A DNA stretch of 20,054 bases. It comes from Pseudomonadota bacterium. GTDB lineage: Bacteria; Desulfobacterota; Anaeroferrophillalia; Anaeroferrophillales; Tharpellaceae. Positions 12,290-20,054 of the stretch are shown piece by piece. The stretch is from positions 1 to 20,054 of the forward strand of contig DAOWHJ010000093.1 in assembly GCA_030641485.1 (NCBI GenBank), given 5' to 3'. The first letter of the stretch is position 1. Each line of letters opens with the position of its first letter. A program made the position numbers and the translations under genes. The notes beneath the pieces are model-generated. The model had not been told where the DNA came from and did not search any database. It saw nothing but the letters and a program-made list of their open reading frames with translations.

Positions 12290-15052
12290 TTAACCACCTA
12301 AAACTTGCTCGACTACTTCTTGCAGAGTTGTAAAACGGTAAGGTTTCGCAACTCTGCCCCTAAAACCATGTGCGGCATAATCGGTCATAACCGGATCTGT
12401 AGCATAGCCACTGGAGACAATAACTCTTGCCTCAGGATCTATCTGCAAAATCTCCCTGGTTGCTTCTAAACCGCCCATACCGCCGGGAATTGTTAAATCG
12501 GCGATAACCAGAGCAAAAGGTGAGCCATTTTGCATAGCATCCTGGTATTTCACAACCGCGTCCCGGCCTTCAGCCACATGAACTACCTCATGCCCCATCT
12601 CATGTAAAATTTCACCAAGCACCTCACGAACCACAGCGTCGTCGTCAAGAACCAAAATCCTGACCCCGTCAACTCGATCATGACTCTCTTCCACAACGCT
12701 GGCGCTGACCATGACCTCCACAGTTTCAGTGACGGCCGGCAAACAGATAGTAAAAGTTGTCCCCTCATCTAACCTGGAATCAGCTTTAATTGTACCATTA
12801 TGTTTTTTGATGATGGAATAGACCGAGGCAAGCCCCAGACCACGACCTTGATATTTAGTGGAAAAGTAGGGATCAAATATCCGACCAAGATCATCCGGGG
12901 CGATCCCATCACCTTCATCGCGAATAGTGATTTGCACTGAAGGTTGATCTGCAATCATAACATTGCTGGCAATAATAAAGATTACCCCTCCAGATGACAT
13001 CGCCTGCTGCGCATTAATAATCAAATTACTGATAACCTGACTAAACTGCCCCCGATCTGCCTCAACTGACCAGAGATCGCTGGCGATATCAATTTGTGGT
13101 TTAAGGTTACTGCCCCGGAGTGAAAAAAGGACCGTTTCAGTTAGTATTGAGGTGATAGAAATAATTTCTTTGACCGGATCACCACCTTTAGCAAAAGTCA
13201 AAAACTGTTTGGTCAGACCCGTCGCATTCTCCAGTGATCGTTCCGCAGTTTCAAGATATTTATACGATTTATGATCTCCCGAAAGAAATCTTTTTGCCAA
13301 CTCAATATTACCAAAGAGACCAGTAAGCAGATTATTAAAATCATGTGCAATCCCACCGGCCAAAACCCCGACTGACTCCAGTTTCCGTAACTTCAAAAGC
13401 TCGTCTTCTGCCTCTTTACGCTCGGTAATATTTTGCGTTAGTGCGGCATACGCGTATGGTTCCCCATCCTCACCCCTAAGTAAAGTGACGCTCATCCAGG
13501 CCGGGAAAGTCGTTCCATCTTTGCGCTTATGACCGACCTCACCAACCTTATGACCATATTGCTTGAGTGCACGATTAAATTCACTTATTACAATCAACTG
13601 CTTTGGTGTATGGAAAATGCTTAATGATCGGCCCAGGAGTTCTTCACTACTCTGGTAGCCATGCATCAAGACCCAAGCTTTGTTAACAAAATTTATTGTA
13701 CCATCAAGGCTGGCGATGGAGATACCATCATCAACCTGTTCTGCTACAACAGCCAGCTCTCGCAATCTTTCCTGGGCCGCGTTTTTGTCATACAACATTG
13801 TATTTGCGTCACCAGCCAACTTGAAAAACTCCATGAAACGAACCTTGCCACAATCTATCTCTCTTCCACCTGATGCCGCCTGTTTAAGAAAAATCGCAAA
13901 CAAATCAAATTCGCGCATTAGTCGACGATTGATAAAATGCAGGAGAAGAGTCGAAAGCAGTACGACCAGCCCGGCAACAAAGACTTTAGACCACAATCCT
14001 TTACTAAAACTCTGGGCCATAAGGGCTCTCATCTCAGCGATTTCGGCTTCCACATCATCAACATAAAAACCGGCACCCACCAACCAGTTCCAGCCGGGAA
14101 CCCCATGAATAAAAGAGACTTTCAACCTCTCATTATCCACATTTTTCAGTTTACCCCATGAGTAGTTGATATAACCACCCTCAGGTTTGGTCGCGGCAGC
14201 AAGCTCCTTTGCAAAAATAGCTTTTACCTTCTCGACACGATTGGAAGTCTGCCAAAGTTTTCTGGTTCTCTTAGCCACACTTCCATTGACAAGTAGAGCA
14301 TCACCATTAAGATTGTTGATAAAAATATAGCCATCTTGGCCAAACCTTATGCGGCTGATCTCTGCCAAAAGAGTTGCTTTAGTAATGTTTTCAGTATCAC
14401 CAACATAGAGACCAGCACCAATAAACCAGTTATATGGTGTAAACCCTTTTATAAAAGCAATTTTGTGGTGAAAACGACCCTTAGTCTTAGGTTTTGTCCA
14501 GCGATACTCGTAAAAACCTTCACCCGATTTTTCCGTAATCGAGATCATATCCTTAACCACAAATTTGCCGTTAGGGTCCTGCACCTCAAGCAGGCTCCCT
14601 CGCTCCAATTCAGGTTTGTCGGCGAACAGGGCTGAAACACCATCTAGGCGAGTAATAAAATAGTAACCCGTGCCTTGGGCAAAACGAATCGGCCGCAATG
14701 CATCAAGAATCATCTGTTTAATTTGAGCAGGGGTCTTAGTCGAAAGGTTCTGTTCATAGATGTTCTGGGCAATGGAAAAAGCTTCGTAGACGCGCTCTTT
14801 GACAATCTCTTTAGTCTTCTGTTCACGCAATGAGCGTCGATAGTTGATAATCTCAACCACCCGTAAAACTTCACGTTTAACAAGTTGTCTCTGCTGGGCG
14901 ATATAGCTGGACCGCATATTTTCGACATTCGTCTCAAGACTACGATTGTAAGTGGTAACTTGCAATATGACGCTGGCCACCAACAACAAAAAAAGCAGGC
15001 TGAAGAAAAATACCCTAATCAGGGTGACAAACTGAATTCGTTTCTGGGTCAT
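12290..15052 (-). CDS. double-Cache, PAS, hybrid sensor histidine kinase with C-terminal receiver
   Basis: A 920-residue inner-membrane protein. A membrane helix lies at about residues 11-31, followed by two tandem Cache-type sensor modules (about 85-220 and 225-340, with paired motifs such as GTGYYFITRLDG / GQDGYIFINNLNG and YNWFIGAGLYV / WNWLVGAGFYV), which should face the periplasm and bind a small ligand. A second membrane helix is at about 355-374, then a PAS domain (430-547), a HisKA dimerisation domain with His570 in GGIAHDFNNLL, an HATPase domain with Asn680 and glycine motifs near 712-720 and 736-741, and a C-terminal receiver (799-918) with Asp803-805, phosphoacceptor Asp852 in VIADLTIPGG and Lys903. 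The intact phospho-sites suggest an active phosphorelay, but no output regulator or phosphotransfer protein is nearby. The ATG at 15052 has only a weak upstream GGGCGAG. Confidence 0.95.
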   Translation of the reverse strand: MTQKRIQFVTLIRVFFFSLLFLLLVASVILQVTTYNRSLETNVENMRSSYIAQQRQLVKREVLRVVEIINYRRSLREQKTKEIVKERVYEAFSIAQNIYEQNLSTKTPAQIKQMILDALRPIRFAQGTGYYFITRLDGVSALFADKPELERGSLLEVQDPNGKFVVKDMISITEKSGEGFYEYRWTKPKTKGRFHHKIAFIKGFTPYNWFIGAGLYVGDTENITKATLLAEISRIRFGQDGYIFINNLNGDALLVNGSVAKRTRKLWQTSNRVEKVKAIFAKELAAATKPEGGYINYSWGKLKNVDNERLKVSFIHGVPGWNWLVGAGFYVDDVEAEIAEMRALMAQSFSKGLWSKVFVAGLVVLLSTLLLHFINRRLMREFDLFAIFLKQAASGGREIDCGKVRFMEFFKLAGDANTMLYDKNAAQERLRELAVVAEQVDDGISIASLDGTINFVNKAWVLMHGYQSSEELLGRSLSIFHTPKQLIVISEFNRALKQYGHKVGEVGHKRKDGTTFPAWMSVTLLRGEDGEPYAYAALTQNITERKEAEDELLKLRKLESVGVLAGGIAHDFNNLLTGLFGNIELAKRFLSGDHKSYKYLETAERSLENATGLTKQFLTFAKGGDPVKEIISITSILTETVLFSLRGSNLKPQIDIASDLWSVEADRGQFSQVISNLIINAQQAMSSGGVIFIIASNVMIADQPSVQITIRDEGDGIAPDDLGRIFDPYFSTKYQGRGLGLASVYSIIKKHNGTIKADSRLDEGTTFTICLPAVTETVEVMVSASVVEESHDRVDGVRILVLDDDAVVREVLGEILHEMGHEVVHVAEGRDAVVKYQDAMQNGSPFALVIADLTIPGGMGGLEATREILQIDPEARVIVSSGYATDPVMTDYAAHGFRGRVAKPYRFTTLQEVVEQVLGG

Positions 15053-15098
15053 AGTCTAAAATCTCGCCCGAAATCCAAAACAACAAAAAATCCTACTT

Positions 15099-15131
15099 TA
15101 GAAGGCTGTCCGAAAATAGGACAGACTCCTA
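15099..15131. repeat. hairpin repeat containing the stop codon of the GCS2-like gene (copy 2)
   Basis: TAGAAGGCTGTCC (15099-15111) pairs with GGACAGACTCCTA (15119-15131) at 11 of 13 positions around the loop GAAAATA. The terminal CTA is the reverse complement of the TAG stop of the minus-strand gene. The arms match those of the hairpin at 9593-9640. Confidence 0.75.
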
Positions 15132-16070
15132 TTCTTTGCTTGGAACTACCCTCTCAACCTCGTCTATAAAACACTGCCAACGGTTTTTAAACTTGGCAAC
15201 GGGGAGAGAATCCATGGTCCGCAACTCAAAAGTTGGTCCTTTAAAATTTAAACGAACATCGGTAAAAATGGTGGTTAAATGAACTAGAAACTGATCAAAT
15301 GAAGGCTCTTTCAAATCGGCGAAAGAGACTCGCTGATTAAAATCGACCGCCTGCAGGGCGTGGCGAACAATCAGTGACAACAACTCTTTGACCTCTCTAA
15401 TATCTCCATGCTCTGGCAGCAAACAGCGGCTGCTATCGGTTGCATTCCAAATTGCTCGTCGCGTTGGCGACATGGCAAAATCAGGAGCTTGCGCAAGTGT
15501 GGTCATAAGTTTAAAAAGTGGTGCCACTTCAGCCATGGAACGGAGTCTGACATGTAATTGAATTGAAGCGGTTCCCTTCATCATTTCACGACCGCGCCCG
15601 CCATTATCGGTAAACAGCGAATGCATATCAAGGTAACGCTGCCCGTCAATGCATAAAGGCACAAATTCACGCTCCGGTGCATAATCAATGGCAACATAAC
15701 TCACCCCGAAGCGCTCTGCAATCACTCGGTTGGTCTCAAGTAGATGATCAAGCAGGCCGACAAACCTTTCACCGTCGGCAGCTAGCAAAGGAGGAGAGCC
15801 GTACTCTAACTGACCTCCGGGTTCAAAACTTACATCAAGTCCATCTGAAGCTTTAAAACTTCCATCTGTCTGAACCTGAAAACCCATTTCCGGCAGTGCT
15901 ATTTTGATTTTGGCAACCAGCTCCGGGGTCACCTGAGATTCAGGTATAAACTCGTACTCAAAACCATAGGTTAACGGCCCGGACACCAGGGCACACTCCA
16001 AGTGAAAAAAAAGTTTATCGCTAAAATCTTTTTCAAGCTCAGTAAGCTTTCGGGATTGGCTCTCAACCAC
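15129..16070 (-). CDS. glutamate-cysteine ligase-like protein (GCS2 family)
   Basis: A 313-residue cytoplasmic enzyme of the GCS2 (plant/EgtA-like) glutamate-cysteine ligase fold. Visible motifs are YGFEYEFIP (residues about 35-43), which carries acidic metal-binding positions, EPGGQLEYG (83-91), close to the EPGGQxELS motif of the family, and KGTASIQLHVRLRS. Family members form a gamma-glutamyl peptide bond with ATP, usually to cysteine. The substrate here is not proven, and the protein is shorter than plant enzymes. I chose the GTG at 16070 because GAGGAG stands 7 bases before it; the ATG at 16085 lies within the asnB end but has no ribosome binding site. The GTG overlaps the asnB stop by eight bases, so the two are translationally coupled. 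The stop is inside a hairpin repeat. Confidence 0.82.
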   Translation of the reverse strand: MVESQSRKLTELEKDFSDKLFFHLECALVSGPLTYGFEYEFIPESQVTPELVAKIKIALPEMGFQVQTDGSFKASDGLDVSFEPGGQLEYGSPPLLAADGERFVGLLDHLLETNRVIAERFGVSYVAIDYAPEREFVPLCIDGQRYLDMHSLFTDNGGRGREMMKGTASIQLHVRLRSMAEVAPLFKLMTTLAQAPDFAMSPTRRAIWNATDSSRCLLPEHGDIREVKELLSLIVRHALQAVDFNQRVSFADLKEPSFDQFLVHLTTIFTDVRLNFKGPTFELRTMDSLPVAKFKNRWQCFIDEVERVVPSKE

Positions 16071-17976
16071 AGTGAAACTCCTCATACCATAACGTAAAAA
16101 CCAGAACTGCAAAAAGGCGATCGGCCCCTGAAACCAGGGTTTCCGGACCGACCCCAGCTGTTGTTACTTGCTGGGTAAGCTCGGCAACCATCTTTGGGTC
16201 AAGCACACCTTGACGTTTGATCATATCACCAACCAAGGCCTCAGCCACAACCTCAGGCCATAAGTCACGTTCCGAAAGCCAGGCCGCCAAAGGACTGGTA
16301 AAGGGTTGTTTACGGCGCCAGGCACTATGCTCATCCAAAAGTTTATAACGCGAAAATGCCTGCCGCAAAATATATTTTTCGCGACCTTCCTGCAAGTTAA
16401 TTTTGTAATCGACCGGAAGACGGGCCGCAAATTCAGCCAGACGATAGTCTAAAAATGGGGTTCGGGTCTCAAGCGAGTGCCGCATTGAGAGTTTATCGAG
16501 CCGTAAAATAACATAATCCGGTAATCGGCAACGACTCTCGACCGCTAAAGCAGCGTTTAGAGGGTGCTCTCGACCGTCAAGTGTGGGCGCTGCCTTTAGT
16601 TCACTTAGCCCCGGTACTGAAACCTTATCATAACCTAAAAGACGAGATAATTCAAACTCTGAAAAAAGCATTTCACTCTGGATATAACGTTTAAGCGGGT
16701 CGCTGGCTCGCTGCCCAAGATACGCCTTCAATTCAGGGTAGGCCCGCTCAAGTTTGTACTGGGTTGTGCCATCTGCATGCAGATGTTCATGCGCTGCCAT
16801 TTCAATAAGAAATTTACGGTAGCCCGCAAAAATCTCATCCGCGCCCTCCCCGGTAAGCACAGTTTTCACCCGCTTACTTGCAATCCGACAGACCTGATCA
16901 GTCGGCAGGGTTGCTCCGAGAAAAATCGGCTCTTCAAGTGCTCGAAGCAACTCGGGAAGATCACCAAGCGATGATCTTTGACAAAAACCAACATGGTGTT
17001 TTGCCCGCGAAAAATGAGAGCTTCCGGCAGCAAGAAAATCCTTTACTGCCGGCAACTCATTGTAGGTTTTTTCTTGAAACGCGATCGTAAAAAGGGCCAG
17101 CTCTGGTTGTGATCTCACTGCGGCAGCAGCCACCGCACAGGAATCGATACCACCACTTAAAAAACTACCGACCTCAACATCAGAACGCAACCGCAAACGT
17201 ACGGCATCGGTAAAAATTTCGTAAAACCTCTCTTCAGCCTCAAGCAGGGAAATTTTATCCCGATCACCAGAGGTATCAAGACTTTGGGGGAAAACATTCT
17301 GCCAATATGATTTAATCTCGTAACCACCAGAATCAAGATCGTAAAGGAGAAAAGATCCCGGGGGTAAGCGTTTAATCCCAGCAAATATTGTCTCCTCACC
17401 TGGCAGGTAACGGTAGGTAAACAGGGTGGGAAAAGCCGCTTTTCTGATCTCAGCCGCACCACCGGCCTTAAGTAAGGGTTTAATTTCAGATGCGAACCAA
17501 AGATCCCCGTCAACCTCACGATAGTAGAGTGGTTTTATCCCGAAACGATCACGGAAAAGGACTAGCTTGCGTCTCTTTGGGTCAAAAAAAGCCCCGGCAT
17601 ACATTCCATTGAAAGCCAGCAAGGCGGTTTCCGGCAGAAAACGTCTAAACATCTGCAGGGCAACTTCAGCATCACCTTTAGTCTGCCATTCAACATCGGT
17701 GAAATTATCTTTCAACTCAAGATAATTATAGAGCTGACCGTTACAGATCAAGGCCGCCTTATCCACGCTGGAACCCACCGGTTGCATCCCGGTCTCAAGA
17801 TCTAAGATTGAGAGCCTGACAAAACCAAAACCAACCTTGCGTAAGCCCGATTCATAAACCGCACATGCCGCATCATCCGGCCCACGATGAGCTTGACTTA
17901 GGCCCATCAGGGTTAACTTCTCTTTAATCTCACCGGCCCCCATTCGGGCCGAAATTATACCATGAATCCCACACAT
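16063..17976 (-). CDS. asnB: asparagine synthase-like glutamine-dependent amidotransferase
   Basis: A 637-residue cytoplasmic enzyme. Cys2 is the glutaminase nucleophile (MCGIHG, retained after Met removal). The N-terminal Ntn domain has HRGPDD (30-35), NGQLYN (79-84) and GDAE (101-104). The synthetase domain has the pyrophosphate loop SGGIDS (274-279), GEGADEIFAGY (377-386) and LRLDKLSMRHSLETRTPFLD. All expected catalytic motifs are present. The enzyme uses glutamine and ATP to amidate a carboxylate; aspartate is the default, but related members amidate peptides (for example in N-acetylglutaminylglutamine amide synthesis). Length and start are normal, with only a weak AAGAG about 11 bases upstream. 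A good promoter is at 18046-18074. The overlap with a glutamate-cysteine ligase-like gene makes a peptide or amino-acid amide substrate worth considering. Confidence 0.92.
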   Translation of the reverse strand: MCGIHGIISARMGAGEIKEKLTLMGLSQAHRGPDDAACAVYESGLRKVGFGFVRLSILDLETGMQPVGSSVDKAALICNGQLYNYLELKDNFTDVEWQTKGDAEVALQMFRRFLPETALLAFNGMYAGAFFDPKRRKLVLFRDRFGIKPLYYREVDGDLWFASEIKPLLKAGGAAEIRKAAFPTLFTYRYLPGEETIFAGIKRLPPGSFLLYDLDSGGYEIKSYWQNVFPQSLDTSGDRDKISLLEAEERFYEIFTDAVRLRLRSDVEVGSFLSGGIDSCAVAAAAVRSQPELALFTIAFQEKTYNELPAVKDFLAAGSSHFSRAKHHVGFCQRSSLGDLPELLRALEEPIFLGATLPTDQVCRIASKRVKTVLTGEGADEIFAGYRKFLIEMAAHEHLHADGTTQYKLERAYPELKAYLGQRASDPLKRYIQSEMLFSEFELSRLLGYDKVSVPGLSELKAAPTLDGREHPLNAALAVESRCRLPDYVILRLDKLSMRHSLETRTPFLDYRLAEFAARLPVDYKINLQEGREKYILRQAFSRYKLLDEHSAWRRKQPFTSPLAAWLSERDLWPEVVAEALVGDMIKRQGVLDPKMVAELTQQVTTAGVGPETLVSGADRLFAVLVFTLWYEEFHCG

Positions 17977-18045
17977 ACAGATTAACTCTTAAAATTGGTT
18001 GAATTGGGGCTGTTGGGGTTAAGCTACTTCAACTGTTAATACAAT

Positions 18046-18074
18046 TTTATAGCTACTTTACCTGACAAACGCAA
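18046..18074 (-). promoter_or_regulatory. probable promoter of the asnB unit
   Basis: On the minus strand TTGCGT (18074-18069) and TATAAA (18051-18046) are separated by 17 bases. The transcript would begin near 18039, about 60 bases before the asnB ATG. Confidence 0.45.
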
Positions 18075-18098
18075 GGATGAACTTAACCCACCTTTGAT

Positions 18099-18118
18099 CT
18101 CTGCGTACTCTGTGGTAA
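18099..18118. repeat. lone arm of the CTCTGTG hairpin repeat
   Basis: CTCTGCGTACTCTGTGGTAA resembles the right arm of the element at 2319-2375 (its CTCTGTGTTCTCTGTGGTAA portion) at most positions. No matching left arm is present. Confidence 0.45.
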
Positions 18119-18167
18119 TTCACAATCTCATTTACTATTTGAAAAATACCCTCAAATCATTAGATTA

Positions 18168-18198
18168 TTGACAGTTGCATTCGGACAACGCTTATGGT
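18168..18198 (+). promoter_or_regulatory. possible promoter of the TraB-family gene
   Basis: A perfect TTGACA at 18168-18173 and TATGGT at 18193-18198 (spacing 19) or TTATGG (spacing 18). It is the best candidate in the divergent region and stands about 55 bases before the start codon. Confidence 0.35.
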
Positions 18199-18252
18199 AG
18201 ATGGCGTGGGCTTTTTTGTTCGTAACTATTTAACCTCCCCAAATTGATTAAA

Positions 18253-19440
18253 ATGACATCATCATTAAATAATAATCCAACTCTTCCAAATTCTGTACGC
18301 CAAATCTCAATCATGGACAAGGATATCTATCTAGTTGGCACAGCCCATGTTTCTCAGAAAAGTGTCACCGAAGTAGAGGAGACCATTCGAAGTTTAAAAC
18401 CGGATACGGTAGCGGTCGAACTCTGCCCACCTCGATATCAGTCCATGACCCAGAGAGAACACTGGGAAAAGATGGACATCATCAAAGTCATCAAAGAGAA
18501 GAAGGCCCTTTTTCTCCTGGCTCAGCTTATCTTAAGTGCTTTCTATCGCCGTCTCGGCAAACAGCTCGGAGTCCAACCCGGAGCTGAAATGATGGCTGGT
18601 ATCGCTGAGGCGAAAGCTATTGATGCCGAGTTGGTCTTAGCTGACCGCCCAATTGACATAACCTTAAAACGGGTCTGGGGCTATCTTGGTGTATGGCAGA
18701 AAATGAAAATGATCTTCCATCTCTTAAGTGGGGTAATCTTCAGTGAAGAGATCGATAAAGAGATGGTTGATGATATGCTTGAAGAGGATCAACTAGAAAA
18801 CCTGCTTTCAGAATTCAGCGCAGGATTCCCTGGAGTCAAACATCGCCTGATTGATGAGCGAGATATCTTCCTCGCCCAAAAGTTAAGACAAGCCCCTGGT
18901 AAAACTATTGTAGCTGTTGTTGGCGCTGGCCACGTCGAGGGAATCATCAGAGAGATCACCAAAGAGACCCCACTTGAGCCCATTTTAGAACTCCCCCCGA
19001 AATCACCTTGGTCAAATATTGCCAAATGGGGCATCCCCGGATTGATTGTTGCAATGATTGTCGTCGGTTTTTTTCAGGGAGGCGGTCAATACACACTCGA
19101 ATCGATCTATATCTGGTTGCTAGTTAACGGCATCCTGGCCGCAGTCGGCGCTGCGATCGCCTGTGGTCATCCCCTAACTATAATTTCAGCTTTTTTAGCC
19201 GCCCCGATTACCAGCTTAAACCCCTTTATCGCCGCCGGTTTTGTCTCGGGACTGGTCCAGGCGACGATAAAGAAACCGACTGTCGGTGACCTTGAAAATC
19301 TTCCTATAGACATCGCTTCGATCAAAGGTTTCTGGCACAATCCGGTCAGCCGTATCCTTCTGGTAGTTGCCCTCTCCAACGTCGGCAGTGCTATTGGCAC
19401 TTTCATCTCCGGCAGCTGGATTGCCGCCCGGCTTTTCTAA
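18253..19440 (+). CDS. TraB/PrgY family membrane protein
   Basis: A 395-residue protein. The N-terminal TraB domain has VGTAHVS (about residues 28-34), VAVELCPPRY, LIDERDIFLAQKL and VVGAGHVEGI, the paired GTAH, ERD and GxGH motifs of the TraB/PrgY (Tiki-like) fold, usually considered metallopeptidase-like. The C-terminal half has several membrane helices (from about residue 265, with clusters near WGIPGLIVAMIVVGF, LLVNGILAAVGAAIACG and ILLVVALSNVGSAIG). The function of chromosomal bacterial members is unclear; the enterococcal relative limits pheromone response. I chose ATG 18253 over the TTG at 18244; neither has a clear ribosome binding site. smpB follows after 22 bases, so they may share a transcript. 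Confidence 0.9.
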   Translation: MTSSLNNNPTLPNSVRQISIMDKDIYLVGTAHVSQKSVTEVEETIRSLKPDTVAVELCPPRYQSMTQREHWEKMDIIKVIKEKKALFLLAQLILSAFYRRLGKQLGVQPGAEMMAGIAEAKAIDAELVLADRPIDITLKRVWGYLGVWQKMKMIFHLLSGVIFSEEIDKEMVDDMLEEDQLENLLSEFSAGFPGVKHRLIDERDIFLAQKLRQAPGKTIVAVVGAGHVEGIIREITKETPLEPILELPPKSPWSNIAKWGIPGLIVAMIVVGFFQGGGQYTLESIYIWLLVNGILAAVGAAIACGHPLTIISAFLAAPITSLNPFIAAGFVSGLVQATIKKPTVGDLENLPIDIASIKGFWHNPVSRILLVVALSNVGSAIGTFISGSWIAARLF

Positions 19441-19462
19441 ACATAAAGTTCAGGAGTAAAAC

Positions 19463-19912
19463 ATGGCTCAGAAAATAATCTGCAGCAATAAAAAAGCCCG
19501 TTTCAACTTCTCTCTTTTAGAAAAATTTGAAGCCGGAATTGTCTTGGCCGGCACCGAAGTCAAGGCATTACGCGAAGGCCGTGGTAGTATGAACGACTGC
19601 TACGCCCGCATCCACGGCAGCGAGATCTTCCTAGAACACTTCCATATCAGCCCCTACTCGCACGGCAACATCCACAACCACGAACCTTTGCGCCCGCGCA
19701 AACTCCTATTTCACAAATATGAAATCAAGCGCCTGATCGGCAAAGTCACAACCAAAGGCTTAACCCTGGTCCCAACCAAAGCCTATTTTTCCAAAGGTAA
19801 AGTCAAGGTCGAGATCGCCCTGGCCCAAGGTAAGAAACTTCATGACAAACGTGAAGACTTAAAACGTAAAGCCGTAAACCGTGACATTGCCCGCGATTTC
19901 CGTGACCGCTAA
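19463..19912 (+). CDS. smpB: SsrA-binding protein SmpB
   Basis: A 149-residue basic protein of near-standard length. It shows the OB-fold signature NKKARFNFSLLEKFEAGIVL followed by GTEVKALREGR, then ARIHGSEIFLEHFHISPY, and the basic, disordered C-terminal tail KLHDKREDLKRKAVNRDIAR, which enters the empty mRNA channel of stalled ribosomes. SmpB binds tmRNA and delivers it with EF-Tu for trans-translation. AGGAG at 19451-19455 is placed 7 bases before the ATG. The partner RNA gene begins about 94 bases downstream, so the two are linked, as in many bacteria. Confidence 0.97.
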   Translation: MAQKIICSNKKARFNFSLLEKFEAGIVLAGTEVKALREGRGSMNDCYARIHGSEIFLEHFHISPYSHGNIHNHEPLRPRKLLFHKYEIKRLIGKVTTKGLTLVPTKAYFSKGKVKVEIALAQGKKLHDKREDLKRKAVNRDIARDFRDR

Positions 19913-19957
19913 AAAACACGACCAATCCTTCGAACCCCAAAACTTTCAATCAACCCC

Positions 19958-19986
19958 TTGCCAAATCACCCCTTAACTGCTATATT
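19958..19986 (+). promoter_or_regulatory. probable promoter of ssrA
   Basis: TTGCCA at 19958-19963 and TATATT at 19981-19986 are exactly 17 bases apart. The predicted start near 19993 leaves a short leader before the mature 5' end at 20007, which RNase P would remove. Confidence 0.55.
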
Positions 19987-20006
19987 AATAAATAGAGATC
20001 TACCAC

Positions 20007-20054
20007 GGGGGTGTCCTGGGTTCGACGGGAATGCTAAGCGTGGGGCTGCATGTG
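20007..20054 (+). ncRNA. ssrA: tmRNA (ssrA), 5' end only
   Basis: The sequence begins GGGGGTGTCCTGGGTTCGAC followed by GGGAATGCTAAG. The GGGG(G/C)TGTCCTGG-TTCGACGGG start, half of the tRNA-like domain, is diagnostic of tmRNA. The window ends after 48 bases, so the tag-peptide frame, pseudoknots and 3' end are not visible. It lies directly downstream of smpB on the same strand. Confidence 0.93.

Noticed and set aside
18190..18225. Possible terminator before the TraB gene (GGCGTGGGCTTTTTT)
   Set aside because: Only a 4-base stem (ACGC/GCGT) precedes the T-run, too weak to call.

Overview
The window looks like chromosomal DNA of a Gram-negative bacterium. Supporting signs are an outer-membrane beta-barrel protein with a signal peptide, a complete periplasm-facing Bat operon and a PspA-family protein. 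The mixture of genes (Bat operon with BatB/BatC fused, UbiX plus an LpdD-like protein, plant-type GCS2 ligase, many double-Cache hybrid kinases in such genomes) and the abundance of short palindromic repeats suggest a deltaproteobacterium (Desulfobacterota). That placement is inference from gene style and was not tested by a search.

Layout. Positions 1-1096 hold no intact gene. They contain a decayed gene relic (a signal peptide and a coiled-coil tail resembling the C-terminus of S74-type tail-fibre proteins) and three palindromic repeat elements. Positions 1097-2207 carry a two-gene unit, yjfI (DUF2170) and yjfJ (PspA/IM30 family), closed by a good terminator. Positions 2473-9595 are a six-gene Bat (aerotolerance-type) operon: MoxR ATPase, DUF58, DUF4381, BatA, fused BatB-BatC, BatD. 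The genes overlap or lie within about 6 bases of each other, so they are almost certainly one transcript. The expected complex is an inner-membrane, VWA-domain assembly opened or remodelled by the MoxR AAA+ ATPase.

From 9638 to 17976 all genes lie on the minus strand. The first group in transcription order is an LpdD-like prenylated-flavin chaperone, UbiX (prenyl-FMN synthase) and a MetA-type outer-membrane porin, which together suggest prenyl-FMN-dependent decarboxylation of an imported aromatic compound. No UbiD decarboxylase is in the window. The second group is asparagine synthase-like AsnB, a glutamate-cysteine ligase-like protein translationally coupled to it, a 920-residue double-Cache/PAS hybrid histidine kinase, and a glutaredoxin. 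The ligase and glutaredoxin give this run a thiol/gamma-glutamyl flavour.

Positions 18253-20054 are on the plus strand again: a TraB-family membrane protein, SmpB, and the 5' end of tmRNA (ssrA), cut by the window edge. SmpB and tmRNA act together to rescue stalled ribosomes.

The least expected signal is not a gene but several families of short palindromic repeats that run into the coding regions. One family supplies or overlaps the start codons of two Bat genes, a second supplies the TAG stop codons of two minus-strand genes (and overlaps a third stop), and a third supplies the C-terminus and stop of the LpdD-like gene.
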